Positions 12,409 to 25,928 of a stretch of DNA of 64,000 nucleotides are shown piece after piece (within the stretch, counting starts at the first letter, position 1; each line of letters starts with the position of its first letter). Under the pieces are notes generated by a model, which saw only the letters and a list, made by a program, of their open reading frames with translations, had not been told where the DNA came from and did no database searches. Where the stretch lies: the NCBI GenBank assembly GCA_963281155.1, contig CAUJLY010000001.1, forward strand, positions 7,564,001 to 7,628,000, given 5' to 3'. Source of the stretch: Rhabditophanes sp. KR3021 (Eukaryota; Nematoda; Chromadorea; Rhabditida; Alloionematidae). The position numbers and the translations under genes are program-made.

Positions 12409-13062
12409 TTAGAATTGACTTTTCTTTTGTTTCCTAGCATTCATGCCTCTTCTGATTCCTCCGAATACAGAATCAATTTCACTCAGAAGACTATCTAATT
12501 GCCCCATTGCTTCTTGTCTTTGAGCCTTCACTAATTTAGCATAACCGATAATATCACCAACTGAGGAAAAGTCATTAGGCTTTGTTCTTTCCTCGAACCC
12601 CCAATCATCACCGCCCCTCGCCTCTTCGTAACAATTGTAGGCATTGTGAAGGTTGAACCGATTGTGATTTTCAGTTTCACTATCATCATCCGTATAACAT
12701 TCATTCGAAGTAGATTGTTCAGAAAAATAGTCATGACACATTTGGTCCTGTTCAAAATCGAATTCACCAGTACAATCCATCATAACATCATTAGACTCAA
12801 AGCAATAATTATTAGAAGTTTGTTTTGGATGTGTTGTTACTGTTGACTGGATGCTCTGTAAAAATAAACATTATTAGCTGTTGTTTATTAATTTTTTAAT
12901 AAAACATACCATAATATTGTTTTCATGATATAACACTGGTGATCTACCGCTGTAGAATGTATTTGATGGTTTGCTAGAGGTAACGATATCAACAGGCATT
13001 GTAGACGGACCAGAACTTTTTGATGTAGTCGAATTCGACATTGAAGAAGATTGATAAATCAT
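12409..13062 (-). CDS. Unrecognised acidic protein (about 199 residues)
   Basis: Two exons, 13062-12910 and 12855-12409, joined in phase 0 by a 54-base intron (donor GTATGT, acceptor TTTTTACAG). I start at MIYQSSSMSNSTTSK because a good acceptor (TTCTTTATAG) lies 20 bases upstream, so a 5' exon or a trans-spliced leader may precede it; the frame also stays open upstream of that acceptor. The first half is Ser/Thr-rich. The middle is very acidic with several Cys and aromatic residues (CHDYF, CYTDDDSETENHN). The C-terminus has a likely helix (AQRQEAMGQLDSLLSEIDSVF) and a basic tail (RKQKKSQF), which could be a nuclear signal. No known domain is recognised. Confidence 0.7.
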
Positions 13063-16000
13063 CGTATCAAGAAAAACACTTTCTATAAAGAATGAAGAAT
13101 TAAGTATTGTTGATGGGTGTGTTAATAATAAGTTTAGCACGGATCATGATAATACTAATAGCACATATGTGGAAGGTTAATTATAAGAGAATTGTAGTTA
13201 TGGTAATTGCACAGATTTAAAAATATCCGGGAAGTGATAAAAAATGGTAATGATATAGACATCGGTGGCTCTCAACTTTGGAGACCTCCAAAAAAATGAT
13301 CACCATCAGTTGCTCTTGTCATCATGTCCGCAGCCCCGATTCGCTTGCTACTACCCTAATCATAAAACACAAAACCAACCTTTCTGCCTTCTTCTTTTTT
13401 TATATTGAAATATGTATGCTTTGCCTGCTATTTATATGATGTTGGCGAGTACAAGCCCACTAAATACACGGTAAAAAGATAATTTTTATGTGCATTAAAA
13501 GAAAGTAGTAGACTGGGAAAAAATACATACCAGAGCCTACAATCACACAGAGAAGACCGTGAGCAAAAAGAAAGCCTTTTGGTATATTTTAAAGGAGAAT
13601 GAATATATATAAATGAGCATTCGCAATCACCGTCATCACTTGGTGCTTATAATATCAAAAAATTAGTATGTAAGTCCCAACTCGTTTTTGTCTACGCACC
13701 CCAAATGTGACTATTGATATCACAATTTAATCAGAATTATTATACGGGATGGAGAAAAAAGTGTTATCTAATAATATGCTAGCCCCTATATAATGTCATT
13801 GCAAATGATACGTATGTGTTTGTATTGGTTAAGAACGGATGCCTCGCTTTTTTAAAGAAGGCGATGCACCTTGCAACCATCTCAATTTAGTTGAAACTTA
13901 CATCATGTCACAAACAATATACTATTCCACACAAAATAAACATTATATCCATACAAATAAATAAAATGGTAAGAGGCTACTTAGGTCTAGACAAGGAGAC
14001 AACAAAAACAAAACCATATGAATATGAATATACACATTTTATTATATATTCTCTTTCATATGATCCGATTATAAAGGAACGCCACATCCAAAAGTTGTTT
14101 TGTAAACATTAATCAAAATAAACAAAGAAAAAGAACGGAAAGTTAACTTAAAAAATGATTAAAAATAGCGAGATCTTTTTGTTGGTACAAAAAACATCCT
14201 TTTGCAGCTGTCTTTGGATATGTTTTAATGTGGTATAATATGTTTCTTAAGGATGGAAGAATAGATGTCATTGACAAAAGTTCATACACAAACACGTGTG
14301 GATGTTAAATGAACAAAAAATGGCATAAGGTGTACTGATAGTATTTATTATTACGAAAAGTATTTTCCCCAGCAAATCAAAAAATAAAAGAAAGAAAGAA
14401 GGTTCATCTTAGTTATGAGGACAAAAAACGAATGTGCATAGTACTCTCCTTCGACGACAAACTCAGAGAGACGACAAAAAAAATTATAAGTTATATAGAC
14501 TGCATTGGTAAAAAAGATCACTAATATTTTTTATATCATCAAAGTCAGTCAAAAAGTGCAACTTTTTTTGTATGAGGTTGGTCGAGTTGTGGTGTGGAAG
14601 AAGAAGTTTAGTTGGTGGTGGAATATTATTTGGTGACAATGAGGTTTAAATGATCTTTGTCAATACTAACAAATTAAAGGTGTATATTCGCAATAATTAG
14701 TAGCTTTTCCAAATCACAAAATAGATACCAAAAAGGATGATTTGGACAAATTTAGGCAGTAGCAGAAGACAGCTGAGAAAGGAGCTTTGCATTTATGATA
14801 AGGTGGTGGTACCGTTTCGTTAAAATTATTAAATGCTTTATCTAAATATGATAAGATTTTGTTATTTTAAAAGGTCACTACAAATTTAAACAAACTTTAA
14901 TAAATGAATGATATGAAGTTTTTGTGAATATTGGTATTTGATTCAAAAAAGTATATTTGATTTATTCACCTAAAAAAAATCTCGCACCGACTAAATAAGC
15001 ACTAGCCTTGAAGAAAACAGCTGCTCCCTACATCACGCTATCACATTATTTGTCTTTGTGATTGGCAAAAAGCCATAAAGCAGTATAAAAAATTGCACTA
15101 AGATAGGGTGAAACAGATGTTTGCCTCGTTATATTTTGATACGTTTTATACAAACGACACAACAAAGATAAGGCAAAAAATACGCTAGAAAGGGGCAAAA
15201 AATTCGTGGACCAAATAAAAAGATGCATTCCCTTTTATGTTTGAATGCTTTCCGAAAAGGATAATAATGATTGTTAAAGTAGAATGAAAAAGTTTAAATT
15301 TTCATCATATGTTGAAATATATAATCATTGAATTTTGTTGTTAATATATAAAATTAGTTCACACAAAAAAGTAAACACATAATATTTCGTAATATGGGTG
15401 TTTGTGATATAATTGAAAGCTACAAATTAGGTTTTTTATAAAAAAAGGTAAGTAAAGATTTGATCGGGTGCAATCGGTGTACAGATTTGTTCTGGAATCA
15501 CATTACACTCTTTTTCATAAACCAAGACAGACGAGGGGCTATTAGGAAGCAAACAAAAAAGCATCACTCAAAGAAGAGTTCTAAACATTGCGCAATTCTT
15601 TACCACATTCTTTTTTGTCACCAAGTGCACAAAAATTCAAAAAGATATTTTGTTTGGGGCTGTATGTATGTGTATGTAAAAGTAAAAGTGGGCAAGTTAG
15701 GCAAAAAGAAAAGATATGAATTGAATGGAGGCTAAAAAGTTTATGAAAAAGTTGGAGAGTAACGCGCGGGAATGATGTTTATCAGTATATTTTTTGATGA
15801 AATATTCAACATTTTTCTTTTTTTGTCAACTGCTCCCTTAAAAACAGCAAAAAAGCACCACCAACGGACTGGTTGTCAGCTGATGGCAATTAGGAAATGG
15901 TTCGGGCACACAAAGAGGCAATTGTCCGATAAGAATGGGTGAATGTTTCATGTTTAGTACAAGGCGAGGAAAATATTACATTTTTTGGACTATAAAAGTT

Positions 16001-19000
16001 CAATTTATACCGTTTCCTCAGATCAAACTGATTGCATTTAAAAGCAGAATTTGGAGAAAATATTTATTTCAAAAATTGTCTCATTCTTTGTTATTATCAA
16101 AAAGAGGAAATAATTTCCGCACTCCTCAAAAATAGTTTATATTCTTTGCAATAAGGTCTCTTTCTTTAAAATCATCTATATCTCAACATAAAAAAGAGGA
16201 TAGAAATGTTTCTTTGGGTGTCGTTTTGTCAGTCTAGTATTTAAAAAAAGAAAGAAAAGTCTTAATGTATATATTGATATATAAATATATGTGATTTGAA
16301 TAATTGAGGTTGAAAATACATATTCTAAAATTATCATCCTCTTAAAAGAAAGGACAACACTTTTATGATACGGATGGATTTAAATTATGTATTGATGGGT
16401 ATTAATAGCTCTTTCTTGTCTATATTGTCTATATAAAAGGTATATATCAAAAAGAGTTGTCACACTTTTTCTAAGTGAGTTGTAATGAGTGATATATTAA
16501 TTATATAAATTTTATAAACGATACAAATCCACTAAACCTATCTTTTAATTTAAATATCTTTTGCATATTTAAATATCATTGATCAAAGACAATACCAATA
16601 ATATGAGGTCACAGCTGATATTTATATCTTTAGCCAAAGTGCATAATAGAACAACAATACCCTTCAACTAAACAATAATGAATATTCAAAAAGACATGCA
16701 ACTATACCATCTCTTTATGTCACCAAAACAAAAAAGATATTTAAAGAAAATTAAGTTGGCAATAAATATTTTACGCTTTCATTGAATAATATTCCATTAT
16801 TTTACTCTTGCTTTATGGTATTTCAAAGTAAAGCCCCAATTAAAAGGACTTCCCAAGTCCCAAAAGTGTATAATTATTTTTGTTTACTCATGAACGTAAC
16901 AATTAATACAATATCAGAAGAAATATTGTTATTATTAGTAATAAATAAAAATTAGGCACACTCATTAGGCTGTATTTAGATGTCAAGAAATGTAAAATTT
17001 CAAGAGTAGCTTGCGCTATGCCAATAACCAAACCTTCCCGTGCCATTCACGATTGAAGATATTTTATAATGTCGTGACATATAAATTCAACTACTATATC
17101 CTTAAGCAATATGATTACGTTATTTTTTTTATAAAGCCAACTAATACTTAATGAATTGGGTGCAATGGAAGTTATTTTGGTTCTTCAAATAGGAAATGTC
17201 TCTTTAATTAAAGGTAGTTTTGTGATATAACCCCGATTATCACAATATTATATTTCTTTTTAATAACCTTTGTAGGAATTATTAAAGGTAAATAATAGAG
17301 GTGGGTGTATTAGGTTAGAAAAAATAATATGACTGATGAATTGGTGTTTAATTAAGTAGTGATCGGAATAAAAATAATTACAGTCTCAATCAAATGGGAA
17401 AGAAGTTAAAGATTTGTTTAATTTAACTGTTATCAAGGAATGATTAGTTGGCGCCGAAAAAAGTTACCATCATATATTTGTATGATTGGTGTCTACATTG
17501 GGAGTGATAGCAAATAAATAGTTGAAAAAATCAGTTAACATTATTAGTCAGAAAGAAAGTGAAAAAAGCAAATCATATGTATTTTAGCATATATTTAAAT
17601 TGGCGGATTAGCTTTGGCGTGTGTCATACTCTGCAAAAAGGTGTATGTATGTGTCCGTCAATTCGAAAAAAAAGTAAGATAAAAAATTGGCTTGAAAAAC
17701 CTGCTCTAATATTATTTCAAAATTTATATTAATACGACTATCAAGGATACACATTTTTTGCGATCGTATTTTATATCAAGACAACATACTTTTTTGATGT
17801 AGCAATGATTGACGAGATTCCTCCTACTATCAAATCAAAAAAGGAAATCAGCAAAGGTTAGATGTAAAAGGTTAAATATTTATGCTTTCTGTTATTTGAA
17901 TTGTGTTGGATGATGGTAGGTAAAAAGCAGAACAACGGAGAGATACTTTTCTAGGGTTTCTTATTTTGTTGTATATGATTATGAATATTTAGGAAATAAA
18001 AAGAATCATGGCTAGACTTGCTAATGCCAACAAAATAACCATTCTTTCATTAACCTGCACAAATGAGTATTCAACATTACAACGCTGATGTTTATTCCAA
18101 AAGGCATACATATAATAATAAATTTAGATTGCAATGATTTGAACAAAAAAATAAATGTTTAATATAAAAATACACAACACTACTTTATGAGTTGAGAAAG
18201 ATCATATGCAAATGATGTATTTATTATTTGTATGTTAAATCATTGGAGCGCTGTATAAAGCGTGTCTTTTAAATAAAGCTAATATAAATGTTGCTATGAT
18301 GGGAGATTTTGTTGTTATCTACAACTAAATAGGCGGTGTTTTTTGACAGAGAGCCTCCTTTGTGGAATTTGTGGGACGTGGAGTTGTTATTATTATTACT
18401 GCTTGTAGAATAAACAAAAAAGGAAAGTTTGTTTTAGGGAAATCTAATCAAAAGTTGATTAATAGAATGTAGTAGAGGCTAAATTTACTGATTATACAGT
18501 AGATCATTTTGTAGTAAATTGGTCATATTCTCGTCATGTTTAAATATTTAAAAAGGTGCATTACATGGGAAAATAGATTGTAGGAATATGTATCGACAGG
18601 ATCAACCAGGTGCTTATCAGCCAATTAATTTTGGTCTAAAGCTAAACATACAAATTTAAATGATACCTACCTTTTGCAACAAATAGTGATGTTTCATTGT
18701 GAGCTTATAAGAGAGTTTTGTTGCAAAAAGCAAGACAAGACATTCGTAGAGATAATTAAATTGATAATCGTCATAACTTATGATTACCTTTTTAGTAAAT
18801 TATGACGAGATATGTACAGATCAAATTACAAGTCTATATGACAATTGAGAATAAAGATAAGTGTCAAATCATACCTAATATATAATTGTTCAGTATAAGA
18901 CTTTTTAAATCAAATAAAGATAACCCTCTGCTTCCCAAATAAATAGTAATAAATAGTATAAAGGGATTGGCAAATACCCCACAAAAGAACATCAGCTCTA

Positions 19001-22000
19001 GTCTTAATTATGGCAATCTAGTAGCAAATTTGTTCAAAAGAGGTAAGCTTAAGATAAATATTATAAAATTAGGGTTAAAAAGAGTATGGACAGGGGAAGT
19101 TTAGTGAAATGAAGTTTGTGTATTACAATAGTTTTTTGTTGTAAAATTTGTAAATGTTAAAAAAAGGCGGATGTAAATATTTAAAAATAAGTGCAATAAA
19201 CATTTGATCTGAAACGCTTTAAAATTGCATTTAAATGTAAAAATGTTATTAAAGTGTATGGATGTATCAAGTTGAGAAGAAATGTGTAATAGATACCGAA
19301 ACTATTAAAACCTATTAAAACCATTAAATACAATTAAATGGTGGCTTATCTGACCGGCCAAATCACCGCGATCTGGCCATCGATGTGGGAAAATGCATTG
19401 CATCGTCTCTTACATCCATTCAACGTAATTCTATAGGCGCCCCTTCAAAAAGGATCAAATGGCAATTAAATTAATATAAATATATAAATGGGGATTCTTT
19501 TTTATATAACAAAGCACTCATTAATCGTAAATGGTAATTAGAGAAGAACATTGTATATGATCATTTTATATAAATGAATGACATAAAGACGATTTGTATC
19601 TTGATTAACAATAATTCCAACAATACCTTCAAACGTATAATACTTGTGGATAATATTATTTTAAGAAAACCCCATTACTTTGGGTTCATTATAAAAACCT
19701 ATTTAAATTTATCGCTGTCATCTTCGCAAAATTAAAAATATGGCAGACAGAAAGAATTCAAAAATTAGTTATTTTTAAAAATAAACAAAAAAGTTCATTC
19801 AATTCCCTACTTTTACAATTAAAAATAACGATCCCAATAAGTAGTATGAAATTTCTTTCATGAGCATACATTTGTCATTGTCATAATTGTCATTATCAAT
19901 TTTGTTTCGCACTTAAATTGAATTGATCACCATAATATAATCCGCCACACACGTCTAAGTATTTGAATGAAAAAGAAACATGAATGGTAAGTCTTAACAA
20001 AAGGTAGTAGAGTAATAAAAATTTAAATAGTTTGTGGTGTTGAAGTTGCCTGAATAGGATGTCTGGTGGAGGTTCCTGTTAAGATTATACACTCCCTTTG
20101 ACAAGGTACTTATTCGTGTTTGAAATGAATTTATGTCTGGAGCCCCGTTAAATACCACCCAAATTGAACTTACTCCTTCTTCTTAGTACACACCAATAAA
20201 GTGATTGTTTTATATTTAATGGTGTCATCAAATTGAAGGAGATACTTTATTTTGGCAAAATGTTATGTTAACCTTGTCTATGGTAATCGGTTTGGGAAAT
20301 ACCGGCACCGTTTGAAATTGAGTAAAAATTAATTCATTACTAAGATGGATTGGATGAATTAATTTCGATTGACGTTTCAAACAAAAACATTTAGTTATTT
20401 ATAAGAAAGGGGGATTTCCTACAAAGACAAAATTCTCTTTTTTGATTGATGCAATAAAGTCCGATAAAATAAGTGTTAGATCTTAAGATTGAACGGTTGT
20501 TAGGATCTATTTTTCGATCACTGTTGCAAGGCCATCACAAAATATATAGCTACATATATTGTCAGGGTTGTTTTTAGAATAAATAAAAGTGTGTTTATAT
20601 GCGCAGGCTTTTCAAATGAAAAGTAAATCTATCACTGTGCAAAATAAAGAGCCCGCTTACTCAAGTGTGGATAGAGAAAAGCATGGCGGATGTCGAAGAC
20701 GTATTATTAGATCAAAACTTTTGGAAGATAAAGCGGCACAGACAACTAATAGTTTGATTTGAAAGAAGGTATGTTAGGAAAATGATTGGTATCATTATTT
20801 TAGCACAATCCATGGATCAAAGATACTATTTGAGTTGTCAATCAAGGCTAATTAATATATAAATTGCGCATAGATTTCCATATTAAAGTGCTTTGAGAAT
20901 ATAAAAAAGAATTAACTGAATTAAAATGATGGGCAATTGACTACTACAAAGTTTTGCGATCATCGTTTGTTAAACAAATGTATGTTAGATTAGTATACAT
21001 ATTATCACATCATTAACGGAATCTACTATGATGTATACATTTTTAATTAAATAGATTGCACTTTTAATAACAAAAAATATATCGTTCAAAGAGATATATC
21101 ACATATTTGCATCGCATCGTTCATATTCTCAAAACTAAAAAGTACCCCACCAAAAATATTTAATAGTTACGTATTTAAAAGCTATTAATAAAGATGTGCC
21201 AATCACATTTTTCCTTAAACTTGATATAAAAAATTTGGGTAGAAAGGGGGAGATGGTTGATATAAAAAGAATTTAGGTTGATTAAGAATATATAAAAAGG
21301 GCGATCTTAAACACTTTTAAATGTGTTTAATATGTTTAGTGTTCAAAAAATGACACTTCTACAGTGGGAATCACCTTTAGAAAGATAGAAAATAGTGTAA
21401 CGTTTTTAATAAATGTACATAATTTAAAAGACACTTATATTTATAAATTAAAACGTTAACATAAGAATTAAATGGTTAATTGAATATTCAGTGAGTTTTT
21501 AAAAAATGGTGATATGTTTGTTCTATCCATTAGATCAGAGTATTACGAGTGTGCGGAATGAACTTTTTTAAAAAAGAACTTAAGTCTTTCGTACTTTTTG
21601 ATGTGAAAGTTGAGGAAATTTGGAAGGGAATGAAAAAGTTTAAATATTTTAGACATCTCATTGTGATGACATTTTTCCGCCAAAAAGTCTGGTAACTTCA
21701 ATTAGGCGGAAATGTATAATTACAACGAAAAAGTCACAAAATAATCCTATTCCGTAAAGAATTATTTTGATCAATTTATAATATCTGTAAACAACAAGTT
21801 CTCGGTATGAATAAAGCCTGGTGTGAGTTTTTTTGATGGTAACGCTATTTAACTAATAACATGCGTATAAGCTGGCTAAATGTTATGTTTCTTTGGCGGT
21901 GCGACTAGTTAGTACCCTTGATCTTGGTTTGAAATGTGGAAGTAAAATGACTAGACAGTTCAGTCAATATTGGCACGCTTCCTTTCTGTTTAAGGAAAAA

Positions 22001-23122
22001 GTTAATAAATTAATCAAGTGCGGGGATTTAAATTACTTTTAAATGTGTACTTCATTTAATTAAATTTCAGCATGTTATTCTCAGGCACTCTTAAACAAGT
22101 GTATATTAATTTAGTGGCGCGATCAAAGATACCCATCAAATGAACCAAAAGCTAATATATCACCATAGTTGTTAAGATAACCAAACTAGTTAAAATACGC
22201 AATCTTAATTTAATATTTTAAAAGTTGACAAATCAAGGACGAAACATAATTTATAGTTTAGTCTAATTAATAAAGTTGTCTTAATGGCTACGAAGATGTT
22301 GCGAACTAAGCAAAGTTTTTGTGTTAACATTTGATAAATTGATAGTTTAATGATTTATAATCTTACGCCAATTTAACACGCAAATTAATGTAAAAGTGAA
22401 AGAATCCTTTTTTAAAAGAACTTTAGTAACAGTTTTTAACCTTTATTGGAAATAACAAAACGTAATCTGATTCAATTTTATTATACTGACATTTTGTACG
22501 TTTAGAAATAAAACTACGTTATAGTAATTGGCGTGCCAATCGTAGTAATAATATGATGGATAGACTTTCAAAACTTACCTTTGTTCACATGAAATCAGTC
22601 CAATCGTAGGCATGATACTCATGGTGTTTGAATATAAATGGTACATGTTCGAAAAGGTAAACGTTTTTATTTAAAACAAAAAAAGCGATCTCAGGTTTAC
22701 AAAAAAGGTGTAAAAAGCAGAGTTTTATAGACCGTAAAGAGTACCATAAATGCAACATTTTGATAGTGTCTCGTACAAACATTGGTAGGTATACTTAAAA
22801 GAAAGAAATTGCCTCTACCTTATGAATTAATTACATTTCAAAAGGTGATTCCAATCTGTTTTAACGATCTTAGCTTTCAACAAAGAAAATTGTGTTTGTA
22901 TATATTTGGATAGTTGCTTTTTATGAGAAGGTAATAAATAAATTTTTATAGGATAAAAAGAACACCCAGGATGTTTTTAGAGTCGCATAGTTTTTATTTG
23001 CATCTTAAAATTTTGCAAAATTTGGAAATTAACATTGTGTCTATTATAATGACGTTAATAGGCAAATATCTGTATTATTAAATTGTATAAATATAGGGTG
23101 ACAATTTCAAAAGGCATCGTTT
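13063..23122. other. 10-kb gene-free region
   Basis: I find no supportable coding exon across this stretch. The few open frames (13891-14112, 15046-15228, 15460-15735, 15935-16135, 22585-22782) are short, low-complexity and without consistent splice or poly(A) context. A GC-richer patch at 13259-13375 lies about 200 bases upstream of the minus-strand gene and may be its promoter. A stronger one at 19339-19447 is listed separately. The stretch is unusually long for a compact nematode genome and may hold distal control elements or unspliced non-coding RNA. Confidence 0.45.
19339..19447. other. GC-rich island in the gene desert
   Basis: About 110 bases of balanced composition inside strongly AT-rich DNA. 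It includes TGACCGGCC, CACCGCGATC, TGGCCATCGATG, a near-palindrome ATGCATTGCAT and GGCGCCCC. No long open frame covers it. The contrast suggests constraint (an enhancer, a non-coding RNA or a tiny exon), but nothing in it identifies which. Confidence 0.35.
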
Positions 23123-23995
23123 TTCAATGTCATTGCTTCAGGAATTACCCCGAATCCGCTTATTTACAAAATCGGCTTAGAATATATTGATTATAGAAGC
23201 ATTGGTGACGTTTGCGGTAATTTAAAGTTGGACGATAATAGCGTAATCCAAGCACTAACTATAATTAGAAATGGCGATTCTATTAAGTATATCAGAGGTA
23301 GCCAAATTTCTACTATTCTAAGACTTCAAATTTTGGTTCTTAGCCGGGATAATTCCTCAAAACTTCAAGACAACTGGAGTTGCTAAGAGTACGATTGGAA
23401 GAATTATTCGTATATTTCATCAGAATAAGATTTTATTTTATCAACGTGTAAAGTTTGATGTTTTGACACAAGCAGCGAAAGACATTTTGTTTGGTTTAGA
23501 CGTTGAGGAGCTGTTGAAGTCGTCGTATCTGACTAAGAAGAAATATAATTTGAGGCATTTAAAAAAACAAATTATTAGTCAATATCTCAAGGATATGCAT
23601 TTCCATTATTTGAATTGAAATTAATTGAGAATACAAATTTGGACCAATTGACCCCTGATATTCAAGAACGACAGAAATTCAGAACCATCTCACTTCCAAA
23701 AAGGCAAGAAATCATTCGCCTTCATAAAGATAATCGTAATGCAAATGTCATAGCCAAGGAAATCGGTTGCGCCCGAATGAGTGTCATAGCAATTATATCC
23801 AGATTCAAAAAATGTGGCCTCCTAACTCCTGGTTTCCGCAAAAGAACTGAATTAAACGACTTCCAAAAACAATTTATCACCCAAAGTCACCAGCAAAACA
23901 AATACATTAGTCTCTATGAACCAAAGAAAAGTAAAATTCTACACAATGTTTCCCTCAATACAATTAGAGAATTTCGTCAAACAATGAAGCCATAA
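23123..23995 (+). pseudogene. Helix-turn-helix fragments of Tc1/Pax type, no transposase core
   Basis: Three overlapping open segments on one strand. About 23123-23395 ends in a frame that includes LRLQILVLSRD. 23322-23618 carries TTGVAKSTIGRIIRIFHQN, a recognition-helix pattern like the N-terminal HTH of Tc1/mariner transposases, and ends YLNstop. 23579-23995 carries a second and clearer HTH (KRQEIIRLHKDNRNANVIAK then GCARMSVIAIISRFKKCGLL) and a basic linker, ending at TAA. None begins with an in-frame ATG. No DDE/DDD catalytic region follows before 24.1 kb, and I see no terminal inverted repeats. Interpretation: remnant of a Tc1-like element or of a domesticated multi-HTH gene broken by frameshifts. 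A spliced gene using these parts as exons is possible but I found no good junctions. Confidence 0.6.
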
Positions 23996-24110
23996 AAAAT
24001 TTTTTTTATTAAAAGTCTATATTTTACAATGATGTGTTTGTTTTAACTAATAAAATTTTTATAATACATTAATTTGTTCCTATCCTAAATTTATATTATT
24101 TGACAGTTTT

Positions 24111-25928
24111 TTAACTGTTCATCGTTGTTTGTACCCATGATTTACAGCAAGTTGTTCTGTTTTCAGCAATCCCTACTGGTCGACTTTCTTTTTGAAGTAA
24201 CAGGTCAGTTGCTGGATCCAATTTGAGAATATTTCGCATCGGACACTTTCCTAAATGTGTTGAATTCTAAATGAAAGAAATGATAAAAATTGTTAGTTAA
24301 CATAGTTGCAAATGATAGGGTATTAGTATTTGGTTTGGTTGTTAATGATAAGCATTGGAGAAAGAGTAAATTTGCTTACCTTTTGTTCGTTTATCGGTTC
24401 ACCCATGATTCTGAGAGGGCATTCTTTGGCTTTAGATTTAGTATCTTCGTGGATGTGAACTTCCTCTAACACATCCGCTGGCTTTTCCTTTTTTTTCTTT
24501 AATTTGTTGATGATAGTATGAGCAAGATAACAGCCAGCTAGGGGTAAGGGTGTAGCACATGCCACTAGAATGGGAACTAAACAAGCAATGTCACTCATAG
24601 GAGCTGAAAAGGCTGTTTTTAAGATCAAAATGGCAATTCCTGTGTTTTGGACCCCAGTTTCAATTGCGATTGCTGTTACATTCTCTGGAGATTGGCCACA
24701 AACAATTGCTGTAAAACAACCAAACATGAATCCAAAGAAGGGAAGCAACGCTGCCCCTAAAACAACATTCCACGACATTATACGGAAGATGTATGTTGAT
24801 GAGATGCATCCAAACCCGATAAGAAAGACCAAAACAAATATCAAGAAAGGTCTAACAATTTGTCTGGCTTTCGTCTTGAAGCCTTCGAATTTCCTAGCCA
24901 AAGCAACTCCTATCACAAGCGGAATAATCATTGAAAGGAGCGAGTAAATAATCTTCTTAAAGGGAGTTTTCAATTCCACTTGTTCTCCATAGGGAGACAC
25001 AAACCGATCACTCATCAAACCAATCCAAAAAGGCATCATCACAAGCGAAGCGATATTACTGAAAAATGTCATTGATACACTTAAGTTGGCATTTCCCTTA
25101 AGCAGCAGAGTCCAATAATTACTAGCTCCGCCGCCGGGTGCACACGCTGTTATGAATATGCCCAAAGCAAAGGCAAATTCATTTCTTGGTATAAATATCA
25201 TGTAAGCGATACCAGTTGCTATCTGCAAATTTATTAAATAAATATCTAATACTGTTTAAACATACCGCAGGCATGATAAAGAACTGTGTGAACAAACCAA
25301 TGCACGGACCAATTGGTAATTTTATGGTTTTCCAAACGATGTCTAGATCTATTGCGCTTCCAAATAATACCGTGGCAAGTGAGATAATTATCACTAGCAG
25401 ACCAATGAAGACCTTTTCTAATCTTTCATCGTGACCGGATTTGAGGCATCTAATGTCGAGGGTTTCTGCTGCTACTGTTAGATCTAGCGGAGTAAGCGTT
25501 TCGTTTGTCAGAGTTAGCGGCATTGCTCCACCATCAATTGATTTTGATGATGCGAAGGAGGTATGAATAGTTTCTAATCCGACTCGTCTACCAGTTACTT
25601 CAACTATTCCAACGTAATTTAGTTGTCCATCAACACAATTAGCAAAGTCGACTTTGGGTAGAATGAAGTTATCAGGGTAAGGTTGTATTATGCCAGGATT
25701 GGATGGAACGAGATCAATTTTGTCACCCATTTGACTAATGTTGTATTCATTTTGACTGGAACAATCGAAGTGAACGTAGAAATTGACCCGTCTAGTCTGG
25801 TCTTCCGTTAGGTCGTTTAAGGTTGAGGGTTTGAAAGAGATCACTGGAAGGCGCGAGGCGTAAGCTAGATTTGCCACGTATAGCAGAAAAAGCAAGAGAG
25901 GACACCTTCGAGTATTGTTAGTACCCAT
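24111..25928 (-). CDS. SLC10-family sodium/bile-acid-type symporter
   Basis: Secondary transporter of the SLC10 (bile acid:sodium symporter) family, acting in a membrane to couple organic anion uptake to Na+. Exons 25928-25266, 25222-24380 and 24266-24111, with introns of 43 and 113 bases; the model closes in frame at 553 residues. Residues 1-25 form a signal peptide (LLLFLLYVANLAYA), followed by a ~145-residue extracellular domain unlike ASBT/NTCP but like the long N-terminus of SLC10A3/A5-type members. Then come about nine membrane helices with ACAPGGGASNYWTLLLKG (~248-265) and the Na+-site motif ETGVQN (~409-414). The tail is cytosolic and basic. A 3' splice site (CCTTTATAG) lies 9 bases before the ATG, consistent with a trans-spliced leader. 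Substrate cannot be told from sequence. Confidence 0.9.

Noticed and set aside
12531..12846. Frames on both strands inside the acidic gene's second exon
   Set aside because: They are alternative-phase shadows of the 12409-13062 gene.
24570..24947. 125-codon plus-strand frame
   Set aside because: Antisense shadow of the SLC10 membrane domain, which is in a validated in-frame gene model.
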